In this document: one piece after another, positions 8,396-20,941 of the stretch
Layout: every line of letters starts with the position of its first letter
Numbering within the stretch: position 1 is the first letter of the stretch
DNA from: Pseudomonas peradeniyensis
GTDB taxonomy: Bacteria > Pseudomonadota > Gammaproteobacteria > Pseudomonadales > Pseudomonadaceae
DNA length: 64,000 nucleotides
NCBI RefSeq assembly: GCF_014268935.2
Contig: NZ_JABWRJ020000001.1
Coordinates: 248,001-312,000 of the forward strand
Direction of reading: 5' to 3'
Program-made: the position numbers and the translations under genes
Notes under the pieces: model-generated
Databases searched by the model: none
What the model saw: the letters and a program-made list of their open reading frames with translations, nothing else
Told to the model about the DNA's origin: nothing

Positions 8396-10852
8396 ATGAA
8401 GGGAAATCGGACTCTCGAAGCGCCAAGGCTGCTGGGCATCATCTGGCCCTTCGTCGCGGTTGTGGTTTTCCAGGTGCTGCTGGGCAGTCTGAGCCTTTAT
8501 GCATTGTCCGCCGTGCGCGCCTACGTGGCGGGCGAGAGCCTGTGGTCCAAGGCACAGAAGGACGCCATCTATTATCTTAATCTCTATGCCGACGACCGCG
8601 ATCCGCTGACCTACGCCCGCTACCGCCGGGCGATCCTGGTGCCCCAGGGCGATCACAACCTGCGCCTGGCCCTGGACCGACCTGAACCGGACCTGGAAGC
8701 AGCGCGCCAGGGGGTGCTGCAGGGTGGCAACCATCCGGAGGACGTCGCCCGGATCATCTGGTTCTACCGCAATTTCCGTCATATCAGCTATATGGAAACC
8801 GCCATCGATTACTGGGACATCGGTGACGATTACCTGCGCCAGCTCGACGTGCTGGCCCAGCAGATGCGCGAAGGCTTCGCCAGCGGCGTGATCGACCCGC
8901 ACCAGGTGGCCAACTGGAAGGCGCGCATCGTCGCCATCAATGACGGTGTGACCCCCGCCGCCAAGGCGTTCAGCGATGCCCTGGGCGAAGGCTCACGGAT
9001 GCTGCTCAAGGTGCTGATGCTCACCAACCTGGCCACTGCGCTGTTCCTGATCGCCATGGCCTGGCGCCGTTCGAGCAAGCTGCTGGCCCAGCGCCAGGCG
9101 TTCGCCAGTGCGCTGCAGGAGGAGAAGGAGCGGGCGCAGATCACCCTTGAGTCGATTGGTGACGCGGTGATCACCGCCGATGTCGACGGTTGCATCAGCT
9201 ACATGAACCCGGCCGCCGAGCAGTTGACCCACTGGCAGGCGGTGCAGGCCCAGGGCTTGCCGCTGGCCGCGCTGTTCAGCCTGCTCGACGAGAACGCCGA
9301 GGGCGACAGCCTGACGCTGGTCGAGCAGGTGCTCAGCGGCAGCCTCAAGGGCGGCGCCGAGCATGCCCGGCTGATCCAGCGCCTGGACGGCAGCACGGTG
9401 TCGGTCAACCTGGTGGGCTCGCCCATCCTCACCGAAGGGCAGGTCAGTGGCATCGTCGTGGTGCTGCACGACATGACCCAGGAGCGCCAGTACATCGCCA
9501 ACCTGTCCTGGCAGGCCACCCATGACGCCCTGACCGGGCTGGCCAACCGCCGGGAGTTTGAGTATCGCCTGGAGCAGGCGCTCAACGGCCTGGCCCGCCA
9601 GGCCGGGCGCCATTCGCTGATGTTCCTCGACCTCGACCAGTTCAAGCTGGTCAACGATACCTGCGGCCATGCCGCCGGCGACGAGCTGCTGCGGCATATC
9701 TGCGCGGTGCTGCAGTCGGGCCTGCGCGAGGGCGACACCCTGGCGCGCCTGGGCGGCGACGAGTTCGGCGTACTCCTGGAAAACTGCCCGCCGGAGCAGG
9801 CCGAGCGGATTGCCGAGCAGTTGCGCCAGGCCGTGCAGAGCCTGCATTTCGTGTGGAAGGGGCGCCCCTTCGTGACCACGGTCAGTATCGGCCTGGTGCA
9901 TATCGCCCAGGTGCCCAGCACCCTGGAAGCGTCGTTGCGCGCGGCGGACATGGCCTGCTACATGGCCAAGGAGAAAGGCCGCAACCGGGTCCAGGTGTAT
10001 CACGCCGACGACAGCGAGTTGTCCATGCGCTTTGGCGAAATGGCCTGGATCCAGCGATTGCACGTGGCGCTGGAGGAAAACCGCTTCTGCCTCTACGCCC
10101 AGGAGATCGCGCCCTTGCACCCCCACGAGGGGGCGGGGCATATCGAAATCCTCCTGCGTCTGCACGACGAAAGCGGGCGCACCATCCTCCCCGACAGCTT
10201 CATTCCCGCAGCGGAGCGCTATGGCCTGATGACTGCGCTCGACCGCTGGGTGGTGCGCAGCGTGTTCCAGGTGATCCGCCAGTGCCTGGACGAGGGCCGG
10301 GAGGGCCCCCTGGCGATGTGCGCCATCAATTTATCGGGCTCGAGCATCGGCGATGACAAGTTCCTCGAGTACCTGCAACGCCTGTTCGGCGAGTTCGACA
10401 TCCCGCCACGGCTGATCTGTTTTGAAATTACTGAAACCAGCGCCATCGCCAATCTGGGCAGCGCGATCCGATTCATCAATGAATTGAAAGGACTGGGCTG
10501 CAGATTCTCCCTCGACGACTTCTGCGCCGGAATGTCGTCATTCGCCTATTTGAAGCATTTGCCTGTAGACTTCCTGAAGATCGACGGAAGTTTCGTCAAG
10601 GACATGCTCGATGACCCGATCAACCGAGCGATGGTCGAAGTGATCAATCACATCGGCCACGTCATGGGCAAGCGGACCATTGCCGAGTTCGTCGAGACGC
10701 CGCTGATCGAGCAGGCTTTGCAGGAGATCGGCGTGGACTACGCCCAGGGATACCTCATCGAACGCCCGCAGGTCTTCACCTGCGACAGCCTGCAGCGCCA
10801 ACGGATTGCCGCGAGGCCCCTTCTGCACCGGGCGCCGGGGACCTTTCGCTGA
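8396..10852 (+). CDS. Membrane-bound PAS-GGDEF-EAL cyclic-di-GMP protein
   Basis: An 818-residue protein. A membrane segment (about residues 13-35), a ~165-residue periplasmic sensor region and a second membrane segment (about 205-222) precede a PAS domain (about 250-365), a GGDEF domain and an EAL domain. The GGDEF motif is intact (residues 453-457). The EAL motif reads EIL (584-586), but other phosphodiesterase landmarks remain: INLSG, FEITE, SLDDFCAG, LKIDGSF and AQGYLIERP. It could therefore make, degrade or only sense c-di-GMP; phosphodiesterase activity seems most likely. Targets would be biofilm or motility. It stands alone. Confidence 0.9.
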   Translation: MKGNRTLEAPRLLGIIWPFVAVVVFQVLLGSLSLYALSAVRAYVAGESLWSKAQKDAIYYLNLYADDRDPLTYARYRRAILVPQGDHNLRLALDRPEPDLEAARQGVLQGGNHPEDVARIIWFYRNFRHISYMETAIDYWDIGDDYLRQLDVLAQQMREGFASGVIDPHQVANWKARIVAINDGVTPAAKAFSDALGEGSRMLLKVLMLTNLATALFLIAMAWRRSSKLLAQRQAFASALQEEKERAQITLESIGDAVITADVDGCISYMNPAAEQLTHWQAVQAQGLPLAALFSLLDENAEGDSLTLVEQVLSGSLKGGAEHARLIQRLDGSTVSVNLVGSPILTEGQVSGIVVVLHDMTQERQYIANLSWQATHDALTGLANRREFEYRLEQALNGLARQAGRHSLMFLDLDQFKLVNDTCGHAAGDELLRHICAVLQSGLREGDTLARLGGDEFGVLLENCPPEQAERIAEQLRQAVQSLHFVWKGRPFVTTVSIGLVHIAQVPSTLEASLRAADMACYMAKEKGRNRVQVYHADDSELSMRFGEMAWIQRLHVALEENRFCLYAQEIAPLHPHEGAGHIEILLRLHDESGRTILPDSFIPAAERYGLMTALDRWVVRSVFQVIRQCLDEGREGPLAMCAINLSGSSIGDDKFLEYLQRLFGEFDIPPRLICFEITETSAIANLGSAIRFINELKGLGCRFSLDDFCAGMSSFAYLKHLPVDFLKIDGSFVKDMLDDPINRAMVEVINHIGHVMGKRTIAEFVETPLIEQALQEIGVDYAQGYLIERPQVFTCDSLQRQRIAARPLLHRAPGTFR

Positions 10853-10890
10853 ACAACGCCCGGAAATCACAGGGAATCAAGGAGCTGACA

Positions 10891-11676
10891 GTGATCGACG
10901 CGTTCGTAAGGATCGGACCATTGATGGATCCGGCCAGTTATCCGCAGTGGGCCCAACAACTGATAGAGGATTGCCGCGAAAGCAAGCGCCGGGTGGTGGA
11001 ACATGAGTTCTACCAGCGACTGCGCGATGGCCAGCTCAAGCAGTCGACCATCCGCCAGTACCTGATCGGCGGCTGGCCGGTGGTCGAGCAGTTCTCCCTC
11101 TACATGGCCCACAACCTCACCAAGACCCGTTACGCCCGGCACCCCGGCGAAGACATGGCGCGCCGCTGGCTGATGCGCAACATCCGGGTCGAACTCAACC
11201 ATGCCGACTACTGGGTGCACTGGTGCCAGGCGCACGGTATCCACTTGCATGAACTGCAGTCCCAGGAGGTGCCGCCGGAGCTCAACGGCCTCAACGACTG
11301 GTGCTGGCGAGTGTGCGCCACCGAGTCGCTGGCCATCGCCATGGCAGCCACCAACTACGCCATCGAAGGTGCCACCGGCGAGTGGTCGGCAGTGGTCTGC
11401 GCCGAGGACACCTACGCCCAGGGCTTCCCCGAGGATACCCGCAAGCGCGCCATGAAGTGGCTGAAGATGCATGCGCAGTACGATGACGCGCATCCGTGGG
11501 AGGCGCTGGAGATCATCTGCACCCTGGCAGGCGAGAGCCCGACACTGGGGCTGCGCACCGAACTGCGTCGGGCGATCTGCAAGAGCTACGACTGCATGTT
11601 CCTGTTCCTGGAGCGTTGCATGCAGCTCGAAGGGCGTCAGCAGGGGCGTCTGCGTCCGGCGTTGGCGGCGGGCTGA
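10891..11676 (+). CDS. TenA/haem-oxygenase-like diiron (HDO) protein
   Basis: A 261-residue all-helical protein of the TenA / iron-containing redox enzyme superfamily, often annotated as a TenA-family regulator. It has the spaced ligand pattern of haem-oxygenase-like diiron oxidases: VELNHADYW, CATESLAIA and YDDAHPWEAL supply Glu/His, Glu and Asp/His. No DNA-binding domain is visible, so an enzymatic role is more likely than regulation; the substrate is unknown. The GTG start is supported by AAGGAG seven bases upstream; an ATG 33 bases downstream is weaker. It sits 38 bases after the GGDEF-EAL gene. Confidence 0.75.
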   Translation: MIDAFVRIGPLMDPASYPQWAQQLIEDCRESKRRVVEHEFYQRLRDGQLKQSTIRQYLIGGWPVVEQFSLYMAHNLTKTRYARHPGEDMARRWLMRNIRVELNHADYWVHWCQAHGIHLHELQSQEVPPELNGLNDWCWRVCATESLAIAMAATNYAIEGATGEWSAVVCAEDTYAQGFPEDTRKRAMKWLKMHAQYDDAHPWEALEIICTLAGESPTLGLRTELRRAICKSYDCMFLFLERCMQLEGRQQGRLRPALAAG

Positions 11677-11689
11677 AACCCTCGCGAGG

Positions 11690-11765
11690 CAAGCTCGCTC
11701 CCACGCCAACCCTGCAAGGCGGCGTGGGAGCGGTGGTGCGCCAATGCGACTGGCCCCGCGATGGG
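11690..11765. repeat. Degenerate, interrupted REP pair (family A)
   Basis: The left arm (CCTCGCGAGGCAAGCTCGCT...) has substitutions relative to the other copies. The right arm is split: GGCGTGGGAGCGG is followed by about 17 unrelated bases before GGCCCCGCGATGGG resumes. It lies between the convergent HDO and yciK genes. Confidence 0.75.
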
Positions 11766-11767
11766 GC

Positions 11768-12508
11768 TTATTGCGCGTTCAGCGCCTGCCCGTTCACATC
11801 CTTGCTGTCCGGCCCCATCAGGTACAGGTACACCGGCATGATGTCCTCGGGCAGCGGGTTGTTCTGCGGGTTTTCGCTCGGGTAGGCCTGGGCGCGCATC
11901 GCTGTGCGCGTGGCGCCCGGGTTGATGCTGTTCGAGCGCACCGGTGCCACGCCCTCCAGCTCGTCGGCCAGGGTCTGCATCAGTCCCTCGGTGGCGAACT
12001 TCGACACGCCATAGGCGCCCCAGTAGGCCCGGCCCTTGCGCCCGACGCTGCTGGAGGTGAACACCACCGAGGCGTCCTCGGACAGTTTCAGCAGTGGCAG
12101 CAGGGTGCTGGTCAGCATGAAGGTGGCGTCGACGTTGATGTGCATCACGCGCATGAAGTTGTCGCCCGACAGCTGCTCCAGCGGCGTGCGCGGGCCGATG
12201 ATCGAGGCGTTGTTGAGCAGTCCGTCGAGGCGGCCGAACTGCTCCTCGATCATCACCGCCAGTTCGTCGTACTGGTGCGGCAGGGCGGTTTCCAGGTTGA
12301 ATGGGATCACCACCGGCTGCGGGTGGCCGGCGGCCTCGATCTGGTCGTAGACCTCGTTGAGGTTGGCCTCGGTCTTGCCCAGCAGCAGCACGGTGGCGCC
12401 CAGGGCAGCGTAGGCCTTGGCGGCGGCGGCGCCGATGCCGCGGCCGGCGCCGGTGACCAGGATGATCCGGCCCTTGAGCAGGTCGGGGCGGGCGGTGTAG
12501 TCGAACAT
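11768..12508 (-). CDS. yciK: YciK-family short-chain dehydrogenase/reductase
   Basis: A 246-residue classical SDR. The N-terminal Rossmann motif VTGAGRGIGAAAAKAYA, LLNNASIIGP (NNAS in place of NNAG) and the catalytic pair YGVSKFA are present. The start MFDYTARPDLLKGRIILVTG is characteristic of YciK, a putative oxidoreductase of unknown substrate. It is the last gene of a leftward group with mtaD, ubiG and mupP, an arrangement shared with other pseudomonads; a REP pair separates it from mupP. Confidence 0.88.
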   Translation of the reverse strand: MFDYTARPDLLKGRIILVTGAGRGIGAAAAKAYAALGATVLLLGKTEANLNEVYDQIEAAGHPQPVVIPFNLETALPHQYDELAVMIEEQFGRLDGLLNNASIIGPRTPLEQLSGDNFMRVMHINVDATFMLTSTLLPLLKLSEDASVVFTSSSVGRKGRAYWGAYGVSKFATEGLMQTLADELEGVAPVRSNSINPGATRTAMRAQAYPSENPQNNPLPEDIMPVYLYLMGPDSKDVNGQALNAQ

Positions 12509-12536
12509 AACGGGTTCCCTGTTGATGGCATAGCTC

Positions 12537-12627
12537 CGTGGGAGCGGGCTTGCCCCGCGATGGCGTCAGGGCGGACACCATCATTGTCTGGACGGGCAGC
12601 CTCGCGGGGCAAGCCCGCTCCCACGGG
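12537..12627. repeat. REP pair (family A, opposite arm order)
   Basis: Left arm CGTGGGAGCGGGCTTGCCCC and right arm GGGGCAAGCCCGCTCCCACG are exact complements about 40 bases apart. The arm order is inverted relative to the copies at 2222 and 4734, so the long loop lies at the CGCGAT end. It lies in the 139-base gap between mupP and yciK, inside an apparent operon. Confidence 0.88.
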
Positions 12628-12647
12628 CGTCTATGACTGTTGGTTCT

Positions 12648-13325
12648 TCAGCAGCCGCACAGCGCGCTGTCGATCACCTTGCGCAGTTCCAGCGGGTGGT
12701 CCACCACCACGTCGGCGCCCCAGTTGTTGGGGTTGTCCTCTGGGTGAATATAGCCGTAGCGCACCGCCGCAGTGCGGGTGCCGGCGTCGCGGCCGGACTC
12801 GATGTCGCGCAGGTCGTCGCCGACGAACAGCACGCTGGCCGGGTCCAGGTCCAGGGTCTTGCACGCCAGGATCAGCGGCTCGGGGTCGGGCTTGCTGTTC
12901 TTCACGTGGTCCGGGCAGATCAGCAGGGCCGAGCGCTCGGCCAGGCCCAGGCGCTGCATGATCGGCTCGGCGAAACGCACCGGCTTGTTGGTGACCACGC
13001 CCCACAGCAGGTTGCCTTTCTCGATGTCGGCCAGCAGCTCCGGCATGCCGTTGAACAGCTTGCTGTGCACCGCGCAGTCGCGCTGGTAACGCTCGAGGAA
13101 CTCCAGGCGCAGGGCCTCGAAGCCGTCGGCCTCGGGGTCCATGGCGAAGGTCGCGGCGACCATGGCGCGGGCGCCGCCGGAGATCACTTCGCGGATGCGC
13201 GCGTCGTCGATGGCCGGCAGGCCGCGGTCGGCGAGCATCGCCTGGCAGATGGCGATGAAGTCGGGCGCCGTGTCCAGCAGGGTGCCGTCCATGTCGAAGA
13301 GTACTGCTCGCAGGCGCATGCTCAT
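12648..13325 (-). CDS. mupP: N-acetylmuramic acid 6-phosphate phosphatase (HAD family)
   Basis: A 225-residue HAD hydrolase. Motif I is [13 protein letters not shown], motif II VTNKP, motif III lysine in NSKPDPEPL, and motif [13 protein letters not shown]. It was long annotated as phosphoglycolate phosphatase. In pseudomonads the gene next to ubiG is MupP, which dephosphorylates MurNAc-6-P in the cell-wall recycling pathway that bypasses de novo MurNAc synthesis and gives intrinsic fosfomycin resistance. Its ATG overlaps the ubiG stop (ATGA), indicating translational coupling. Assignment rests on the family and this context. Confidence 0.85.
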   Translation of the reverse strand: MSMRLRAVLFDMDGTLLDTAPDFIAICQAMLADRGLPAIDDARIREVISGGARAMVAATFAMDPEADGFEALRLEFLERYQRDCAVHSKLFNGMPELLADIEKGNLLWGVVTNKPVRFAEPIMQRLGLAERSALLICPDHVKNSKPDPEPLILACKTLDLDPASVLFVGDDLRDIESGRDAGTRTAAVRYGYIHPEDNPNNWGADVVVDHPLELRKVIDSALCGC

Positions 13326-14020
13326 TCCTCGCGCAGGGTCTGGATCATATAGTTGACGTCGACGTCGTTGTTCAGCTTGTAGTGCTTGGTCAGCGGGTTG
13401 TAGGTCAGGCCGATGATGTCCTTGACCTCGAGGCCCGCGGCGCGGCTCCAGGCACCCAGCTCGGAGGGGCGGATGAACTTCTTGAAGTCATGGGTGCCGC
13501 GCGGCAGCATCTTGAGGACGTACTCGGCGCCGATGATCGCCAGCAGGTAGGCCTTGGGGTTGCGGTTGATGGTCGAGAAGAACACCTGGCCGCCCGGCTT
13601 GACCATGCGGTAGCAGGCACGGATCACCGACGAAGGATCGGGTACGTGCTCGAGCATCTCCAGGCAGGTGACCACGTCGAACTGCTCGGGCATCTCCTCG
13701 GCCAGGGCCTCGGCGGTGATCTGCCGGTATTCCACTGCCACGCCGGACTCCAGCTGATGCAGTTGGGCCACCGCCAGTGGCGCCTCGCCCATGTCGATAC
13801 CGGTCACGGTGGCGCCGCGCTGGGCCATCGCCTCGCTGAGGATGCCGCCGCCGCAGCCGACGTCCAGCACCTTCTTGCCGGCAAGGGCGACGCGCTCGTC
13901 GATCCAATTGACCCGCAGCGGGTTGATGTCGTGCAGTGGCTTGAATTCGCTCTCGCGGTCCCACCAGCGGTGGGCCAGGGCTTCGAACTTGGCGATTTCG
14001 GCGTGGTCGACGTTGCTCAT
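13322..14020 (-). CDS. ubiG: Ubiquinone biosynthesis O-methyltransferase
   Basis: A 232-residue SAM-dependent methyltransferase that performs both O-methylations of ubiquinone synthesis. Motif [17 protein letters not shown] and post-motif [14 protein letters not shown] bind [14 protein letters not shown] and [18 protein letters not shown] are typical of UbiG. The N terminus ([24 protein letters not shown]) matches the membrane-associating region of the family but for the usual numbering. AGAGGA precedes the start. It lies between mtaD and mupP on the same strand. Confidence 0.94.
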   Translation of the reverse strand: MSNVDHAEIAKFEALAHRWWDRESEFKPLHDINPLRVNWIDERVALAGKKVLDVGCGGGILSEAMAQRGATVTGIDMGEAPLAVAQLHQLESGVAVEYRQITAEALAEEMPEQFDVVTCLEMLEHVPDPSSVIRACYRMVKPGGQVFFSTINRNPKAYLLAIIGAEYVLKMLPRGTHDFKKFIRPSELGAWSRAAGLEVKDIIGLTYNPLTKHYKLNNDVDVNYMIQTLREE

Positions 14021-14083
14021 CTGAACAGTCCTCTGAAGCTTCTATGAAAGTGTCACGGGGCGCCAGCCGTGGCTGGCACCCGG

Positions 14084-15418
14084 TTATTCGTTGCGCCCGC
14101 CGATGCGGGCTCCCCAGGCGCGGGCATTGGCGGCCAGGGCCTGCTCGTCCATCCGCGTCAGGCGGTGGTCCAGCACCAGGGCGTGGCCGGCGACCCAGAC
14201 GTCCTTCACGCAATCGCGGCCGGTGGCGTAGATCAGTTGCGAGACCGGGTCGTGCACCGGCTGCTGCGCCAGTCCCGACAGGTCGAAGGCGACCAGGTCG
14301 GCGGCCTTGCCCACCTCGAGCGAGCCGGTCGTCGCCTCCAGGCCCAGCGCCCGGGCGCCGTTGAGCGTGGCCATGCGCAGCGCCCGGTGGGCGTCCAGGG
14401 CGGTGGCCGAGCCAGCGACGGCCTTGGCCAGCAGCGCGGCGGTACGGGTTTCGCCGAGCAGGTCGAGGTCGTTGTTGCTGGCGGCGCCGTCGGTGCCTAC
14501 CGCCACGTTCACCCCGGCCTGCCACAGGCGCTCCACCGGGCAGAAGCCGCTGGCCAGCTTGAGGTTGGACTCGGGGCAGTGGACCACGCTGGTGTTGCTT
14601 TCTACCAGCAGGGCCAGATCCTCGTCGCTGACCTGGGTCATGTGCACCGCCTGCAGGTTCGGCCCCAGCAGGCCCAGGCGGGCGAGGCGGGCCAGCGGGC
14701 GCTCGCCGTTGTCCTTGAGTGCCTGCTCGACTTCGCCGGCGGTCTCGTGGATATGCATGTGCAGCGGTGCGTCGAGCTGGTCGGCGATCACCCGGATCTT
14801 CTCCAGGTTCGCATCGCTGACCGTGTACGGCGCGTGCGGGCCGAGGGCGATGGTAATGCGCGGGTGGTGGCGCAGGTCGCCGAACAGCTCGATGGCCAGG
14901 TGCAGGCCCTCGTCCGGGGTGCGCGCGCCGGGGATCGGGAAGTCCAGCAGCGGCACGGCGATCTGCGCGCGGATGCCGCTGTGGTGCACGCGGTCGCAGG
15001 CCTCGCGGGGGAAGAAGTACATGTCGGCGAAGCAGGTGATGCCGCCCTTGAGCTGCTCGGCGATGGCCAGGTCGGTGCCGTCACGCACGAAGGCCTCGTC
15101 CACCCAGCGGCCCTCGGCCGGCCAGATGTGCTCCTGTAGCCAGGTCATCAGCGGCAGGTCGTCGGCCAGGCCGCGGAACAGGGCCATGGCGGCGTGGCCG
15201 TGGGCGTTGACCAGCCCGGGCGTCAGCACGCAGTCGCGTAGCTCGCGCACTTCTCGGGCCCGGGGCGCCCGCTCGCGGGGGCCGAGCCAGGCGATCCGGC
15301 CGTCCAGTACGCCCAGCGCATGGCCTTCGAGCACCACGCCGGCCGGCTCCACGGGGACCAGCCAGTCCGGCGCAAGCAACAGGTCGAGGAGGGGAGTGGC
15401 GGTGGGCATGCGCGGCAT
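14084..15418 (-). CDS. mtaD: TRZ/ATZ-family amidohydrolase, probable methylthioadenosine deaminase
   Basis: A 444-residue amidohydrolase. The metal ligands are visible: HGH in [11 protein letters not shown], His in LGPHAPYTV, His in MHIHETAGE and Asp in [13 protein letters not shown]. Family members deaminate 5'-methylthioadenosine or S-adenosylhomocysteine. In P. aeruginosa the equivalent neighbour of mtnA and ubiG deaminates MTA to methylthioinosine, supporting that role here. It diverges from mtnA, the next step of methionine salvage, and probably heads the leftward ubiG-mupP-yciK transcript, 63 bases from ubiG. Confidence 0.86.
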   Translation of the reverse strand: MPRMPTATPLLDLLLAPDWLVPVEPAGVVLEGHALGVLDGRIAWLGPRERAPRAREVRELRDCVLTPGLVNAHGHAAMALFRGLADDLPLMTWLQEHIWPAEGRWVDEAFVRDGTDLAIAEQLKGGITCFADMYFFPREACDRVHHSGIRAQIAVPLLDFPIPGARTPDEGLHLAIELFGDLRHHPRITIALGPHAPYTVSDANLEKIRVIADQLDAPLHMHIHETAGEVEQALKDNGERPLARLARLGLLGPNLQAVHMTQVSDEDLALLVESNTSVVHCPESNLKLASGFCPVERLWQAGVNVAVGTDGAASNNDLDLLGETRTAALLAKAVAGSATALDAHRALRMATLNGARALGLEATTGSLEVGKAADLVAFDLSGLAQQPVHDPVSQLIYATGRDCVKDVWVAGHALVLDHRLTRMDEQALAANARAWGARIGGRNE

Positions 15419-15478
15419 ATACCTGGGTCGGTTCGACTAAACGCGCAGTATACCCGAGCGCCCGCGGCTGAGGGTCGC

Positions 15479-15484
15479 TATAAT
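15479..15484 (+). promoter_or_regulatory. Probable -10 box for mtnA
   Basis: A perfect TATAAT lies 36 bases before the mtnA start in the mtaD/mtnA divergent gap. No good -35 hexamer is seen at the expected distance, so an activator or extended contacts may be needed. Confidence 0.55.
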
Positions 15485-15520
15485 CGCCGGCTTTTGATGC
15501 CAGGGCGACGGGGAGAGGCG

Positions 15521-16597
15521 ATGCGCGAGCAACTGATGGCGGCGGAGACGGTGACGGGCATCGAATGGCGCGATGGCGTGCTGCACCTGCTCGACCAGCG
15601 CCTGCTGCCGCTGGAGCAGTGCTGGCTGGCCTGTACCGAGGCGTACGAGGTAGCCGAGGCGATCAGCGACATGGCCGTGCGCGGCGCCCCGGCGATCGGC
15701 ATTTGCGCCGCCTATGGCCTGGTGCTGGCATTGCGCCGGCGGCTGGCCGAGGGCGACGGTTGGGAGGAGTCTCTCGAAGAGGACTTCATGCTGCTGGGCG
15801 AGGCGCGTCCGACCCCGGCCAACCTGTTCTGGGCGCTCAACCGCATGCGCGAACGCCTGCAGCGCCTGCGTCCCGGCGAGGACGTGCTGGCGGTGATGGA
15901 GGCCGAGGCGGTGGCGATCCACGAAAGCGACCGCGAGGCCAACCTGACCATGGCCCAGTTCGGCGTCGAGCAGATCCGCCGCCACCAGGGCAGCGAGCAG
16001 GCCCTGCTTACCCACGGCAATGCCGGCGCCCTGGCCACCGGTGGCTTCGGCACCGCCCTGGGGGTGATCCGCGCCGCCACCCTTGAAGGCATGGTCGAGC
16101 AGGTGTATGCCTGCGAGTCGCGGCCCTGGCTGCAGGGCTCGCGCCTGACTGCCTGGGAGCTGGCCGCCGACGGCGTGCCGGTGACCGTGGTCGCCGACGC
16201 GGCCATGGGGCACCTGATGAAGACCAAGGGCATCACCTGGGTGGTGGTCGGCGCTGACTGTATCGCCGCCAATGGCGATGTGGCGGCGAAGATCGGCACC
16301 TACCAGATGGCGGTGAACGCCATGCACCACGGTCTGCGCTTCATGGTGGTGGCGCCGAGCACCAGCATCGACCTGAACCTGGCGACCGGCGAGGATATCC
16401 CGCTGGAGACCCGCGGCGAAGAAGAGCTGCTGGAAGTGGCGGGCATCCAGGTGACGGCCGACGTCGAGGCGTACAACCCGGTGGTCGATGTCACCCCGGC
16501 GGACCTGATCGACGTGATCGTCACCGAGAAGGGCGTGGTCGAACGCCCGGACACGGCGAAAATCGCCCAGTTGATGTGCCGCAAACGCCTCCATTGA
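15521..16597 (+). CDS. mtnA: S-methyl-5-thioribose-1-phosphate isomerase
   Basis: Isomerises 5-methylthioribose-1-phosphate to the ribulose form in methionine salvage. The 358-residue protein shows [13 protein letters not shown], the [18 protein letters not shown] segment and [19 protein letters not shown], all typical of aIF2B-related MtnA. A longer open frame exists upstream, but the ATG chosen follows GGGAGAGGCG and gives the family length. It diverges from mtaD. A terminator overlaps the stop codon. Confidence 0.93.
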   Translation: MREQLMAAETVTGIEWRDGVLHLLDQRLLPLEQCWLACTEAYEVAEAISDMAVRGAPAIGICAAYGLVLALRRRLAEGDGWEESLEEDFMLLGEARPTPANLFWALNRMRERLQRLRPGEDVLAVMEAEAVAIHESDREANLTMAQFGVEQIRRHQGSEQALLTHGNAGALATGGFGTALGVIRAATLEGMVEQVYACESRPWLQGSRLTAWELAADGVPVTVVADAAMGHLMKTKGITWVVVGADCIAANGDVAAKIGTYQMAVNAMHHGLRFMVVAPSTSIDLNLATGEDIPLETRGEEELLEVAGIQVTADVEAYNPVVDVTPADLIDVIVTEKGVVERPDTAKIAQLMCRKRLH

Positions 16598-16607
16598 GGC
16601 GTTTTTT
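16584..16607 (+). terminator. Intrinsic terminator overlapping the mtnA stop
   Basis: AACGCCTC - CATT - GAGGCGTT is followed directly by TTTT. The mtnA stop codon TGA spans the loop and the stem, so the last codons are part of the terminator. Confidence 0.88.
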
Positions 16608-16845
16608 CACCCGTTTGGATGGCGCTGCAAGGCAACCTGCCACATCTCCCATGCGTCCCGTGTTTGTGATACCATCCGGCAGTTTCCAAGGCTGCTCTTT
16701 GCGGTGGCCTTCATTGCGCAGATCCATGGCACAACTCATTGATTTGTCGTAAGTCGTCGCACCCTATATGCGCTGCGGCGGCGAGCTTCGTTCGTCCTTC
16801 GAGGGATCAGGCGAAGTTTCACCAGAAAAAGGAATCAGGCTTCTC

Positions 16846-19608
<2,763 letters not shown>

Positions 19609-19624
19609 CCGAAGCAACAACCCG

Positions 19625-19651
19625 AACGGGGCGACCAAGGTCGCCCCGTTT
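19625..19651 (+). terminator. Intrinsic terminator after gyrA
   Basis: A 12-bp perfect stem (AACGGGGCGACC and its complement) with an AA turn ends in TTT, 16 bases after the gyrA stop. Confidence 0.85.
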
Positions 19652-19681
19652 GACTGATTGGAACAGGCAACGCCCGCTTCC

Positions 19682-19797
19682 TGTAGGGGCGGCCTTGTGT
19701 CGCGAAAGGGGCGCGAAGCTGCCCCGAGGTTTCAGCGGCGCTGCAAAATGTCGGGGGCTGCTGCGCAGCCCTATCGCGACACGAGGCCGCTCCTACA
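19682..19797. repeat. REP-like inverted pair (family B)
   Basis: Arms TGTAGGGGCGGCCTTGTGTC and GACACGAGGCCGCTCCTACA face each other across about 70 bases that contain a further inner hairpin (GGGGCTGCTGCGCAGCCC). The sequence differs from the family A repeats (GGCCGC instead of GGGCAAGCCC). It lies between gyrA and serC. Confidence 0.82.
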
Positions 19798-19855
19798 CGG
19801 GGTTGGCGGGGTCTGTGAGTTACGATTTGTTCTATTTGGCAGAGCGAGAGTGGAT

Positions 19856-20941
19856 GTGAGCAAACGAGCCTTTAACTTCTGCGCCGGCCCCGCCGCGCTT
19901 CCCGATGCTGTCCTGCAGCGTGCCCAGGCCGAAATGCTGGACTGGCGCGGCAAGGGCCTGTCGGTGATGGAAATGAGCCATCGCAGCGACGACTACGTGG
20001 CCATTGCCGAAAAGGCCGAGCAGGACCTGCGCGACCTGCTGTCCGTCCCCTCCAACTACAAGGTGTTGTTCCTGCAGGGCGGCGCCAGCCAGCAGTTCGC
20101 CGAGATCCCGCTGAACCTGCTGCCGGAGAACGGCACCGCCGACTACATCGAGACCGGCATCTGGTCGAAGAAGGCCATCGAGGAAGCGCGTCGCTTTGGT
20201 AACGTCAATGTCGCCGCCAGCGCCAAGCCCTACGACTACCTGGCCATCCCGGGCCAGAACGAGTGGAATCTGACCAAGAACGCGGCCTACGTCCACTATG
20301 CGTCCAACGAGACCATCGGCGGCCTGCAGTTCGACTGGGTGCCCGAGACCGGCGATGTACCGCTGGTGGTCGACATGTCCTCCGACATCCTCTCGCGTCC
20401 GACCGACGTGTCGCAGTTCGGCATGATCTACGCCGGCGCGCAGAAGAACATCGGCCCCAGCGGCCTGGTGGTGGTGATCGTCCGTGAAGACCTGCTGGGC
20501 CACGCCCGCAGCAGCTGCCCGACCATGCTCGACTACAAGATCGCGGCCGACAACGGCTCGATGTACAACACCCCGGCCACTTATTCCTGGTACCTCTCGG
20601 GCCTGGTGTTCGAATGGCTCAAGGAGCAGGGTGGCGTCGAGGCCATGGAGCAGCGCAACCGCGCCAAGAAGGACCGCCTGTACGGCTTCATCGACGGCAG
20701 CGAGTTCTACACCAACCCGATCAGCCACAACGCCCGTTCGTGGATGAACGTGCCGTTCCGCCTGGCCGACGAGCGCCTGGACAAGGCCTTCCTGGCCGGC
20801 GCCGACGCCCGTGGCCTGCTGAACCTCAAGGGGCACCGCTCGGTCGGCGGCATGCGTGCCTCGATCTACAACGCCCTGGGCCTGGAGGCCGTCGAGGCGC
20901 TGGTGCAGTACATGGCTGAATTCGAGAAGGAGCACGGCTGA
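19856..20941 (+). CDS. serC: Phosphoserine aminotransferase
   Basis: A PLP enzyme making 3-phosphoserine for serine synthesis and 4-phosphohydroxythreonine for vitamin B6. The 361 residues match the family. FNFCAGPAALPDAVL is at the N terminus, the PLP-binding lysine is in YAGAQKNIGPSG, and LNLKGHRSVGGMRASIYNA is near the end. The open frame runs far upstream, but the conserved protein starts at GTG-AGC-AAA (MSKRAF). A second GTG six bases earlier is possible. Its stop overlaps the pheA start (TGATG), so translation is coupled. Confidence 0.94.
   Translation: MSKRAFNFCAGPAALPDAVLQRAQAEMLDWRGKGLSVMEMSHRSDDYVAIAEKAEQDLRDLLSVPSNYKVLFLQGGASQQFAEIPLNLLPENGTADYIETGIWSKKAIEEARRFGNVNVAASAKPYDYLAIPGQNEWNLTKNAAYVHYASNETIGGLQFDWVPETGDVPLVVDMSSDILSRPTDVSQFGMIYAGAQKNIGPSGLVVVIVREDLLGHARSSCPTMLDYKIAADNGSMYNTPATYSWYLSGLVFEWLKEQGGVEAMEQRNRAKKDRLYGFIDGSEFYTNPISHNARSWMNVPFRLADERLDKAFLAGADARGLLNLKGHRSVGGMRASIYNALGLEAVEALVQYMAEFEKEHG

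Noticed and set aside
12648..13325. Phosphoglycolate phosphatase (gph) for the HAD gene next to ubiG
   Set aside because: The motifs alone do not separate the two, but the ubiG-coupled position is that of MupP in pseudomonads.
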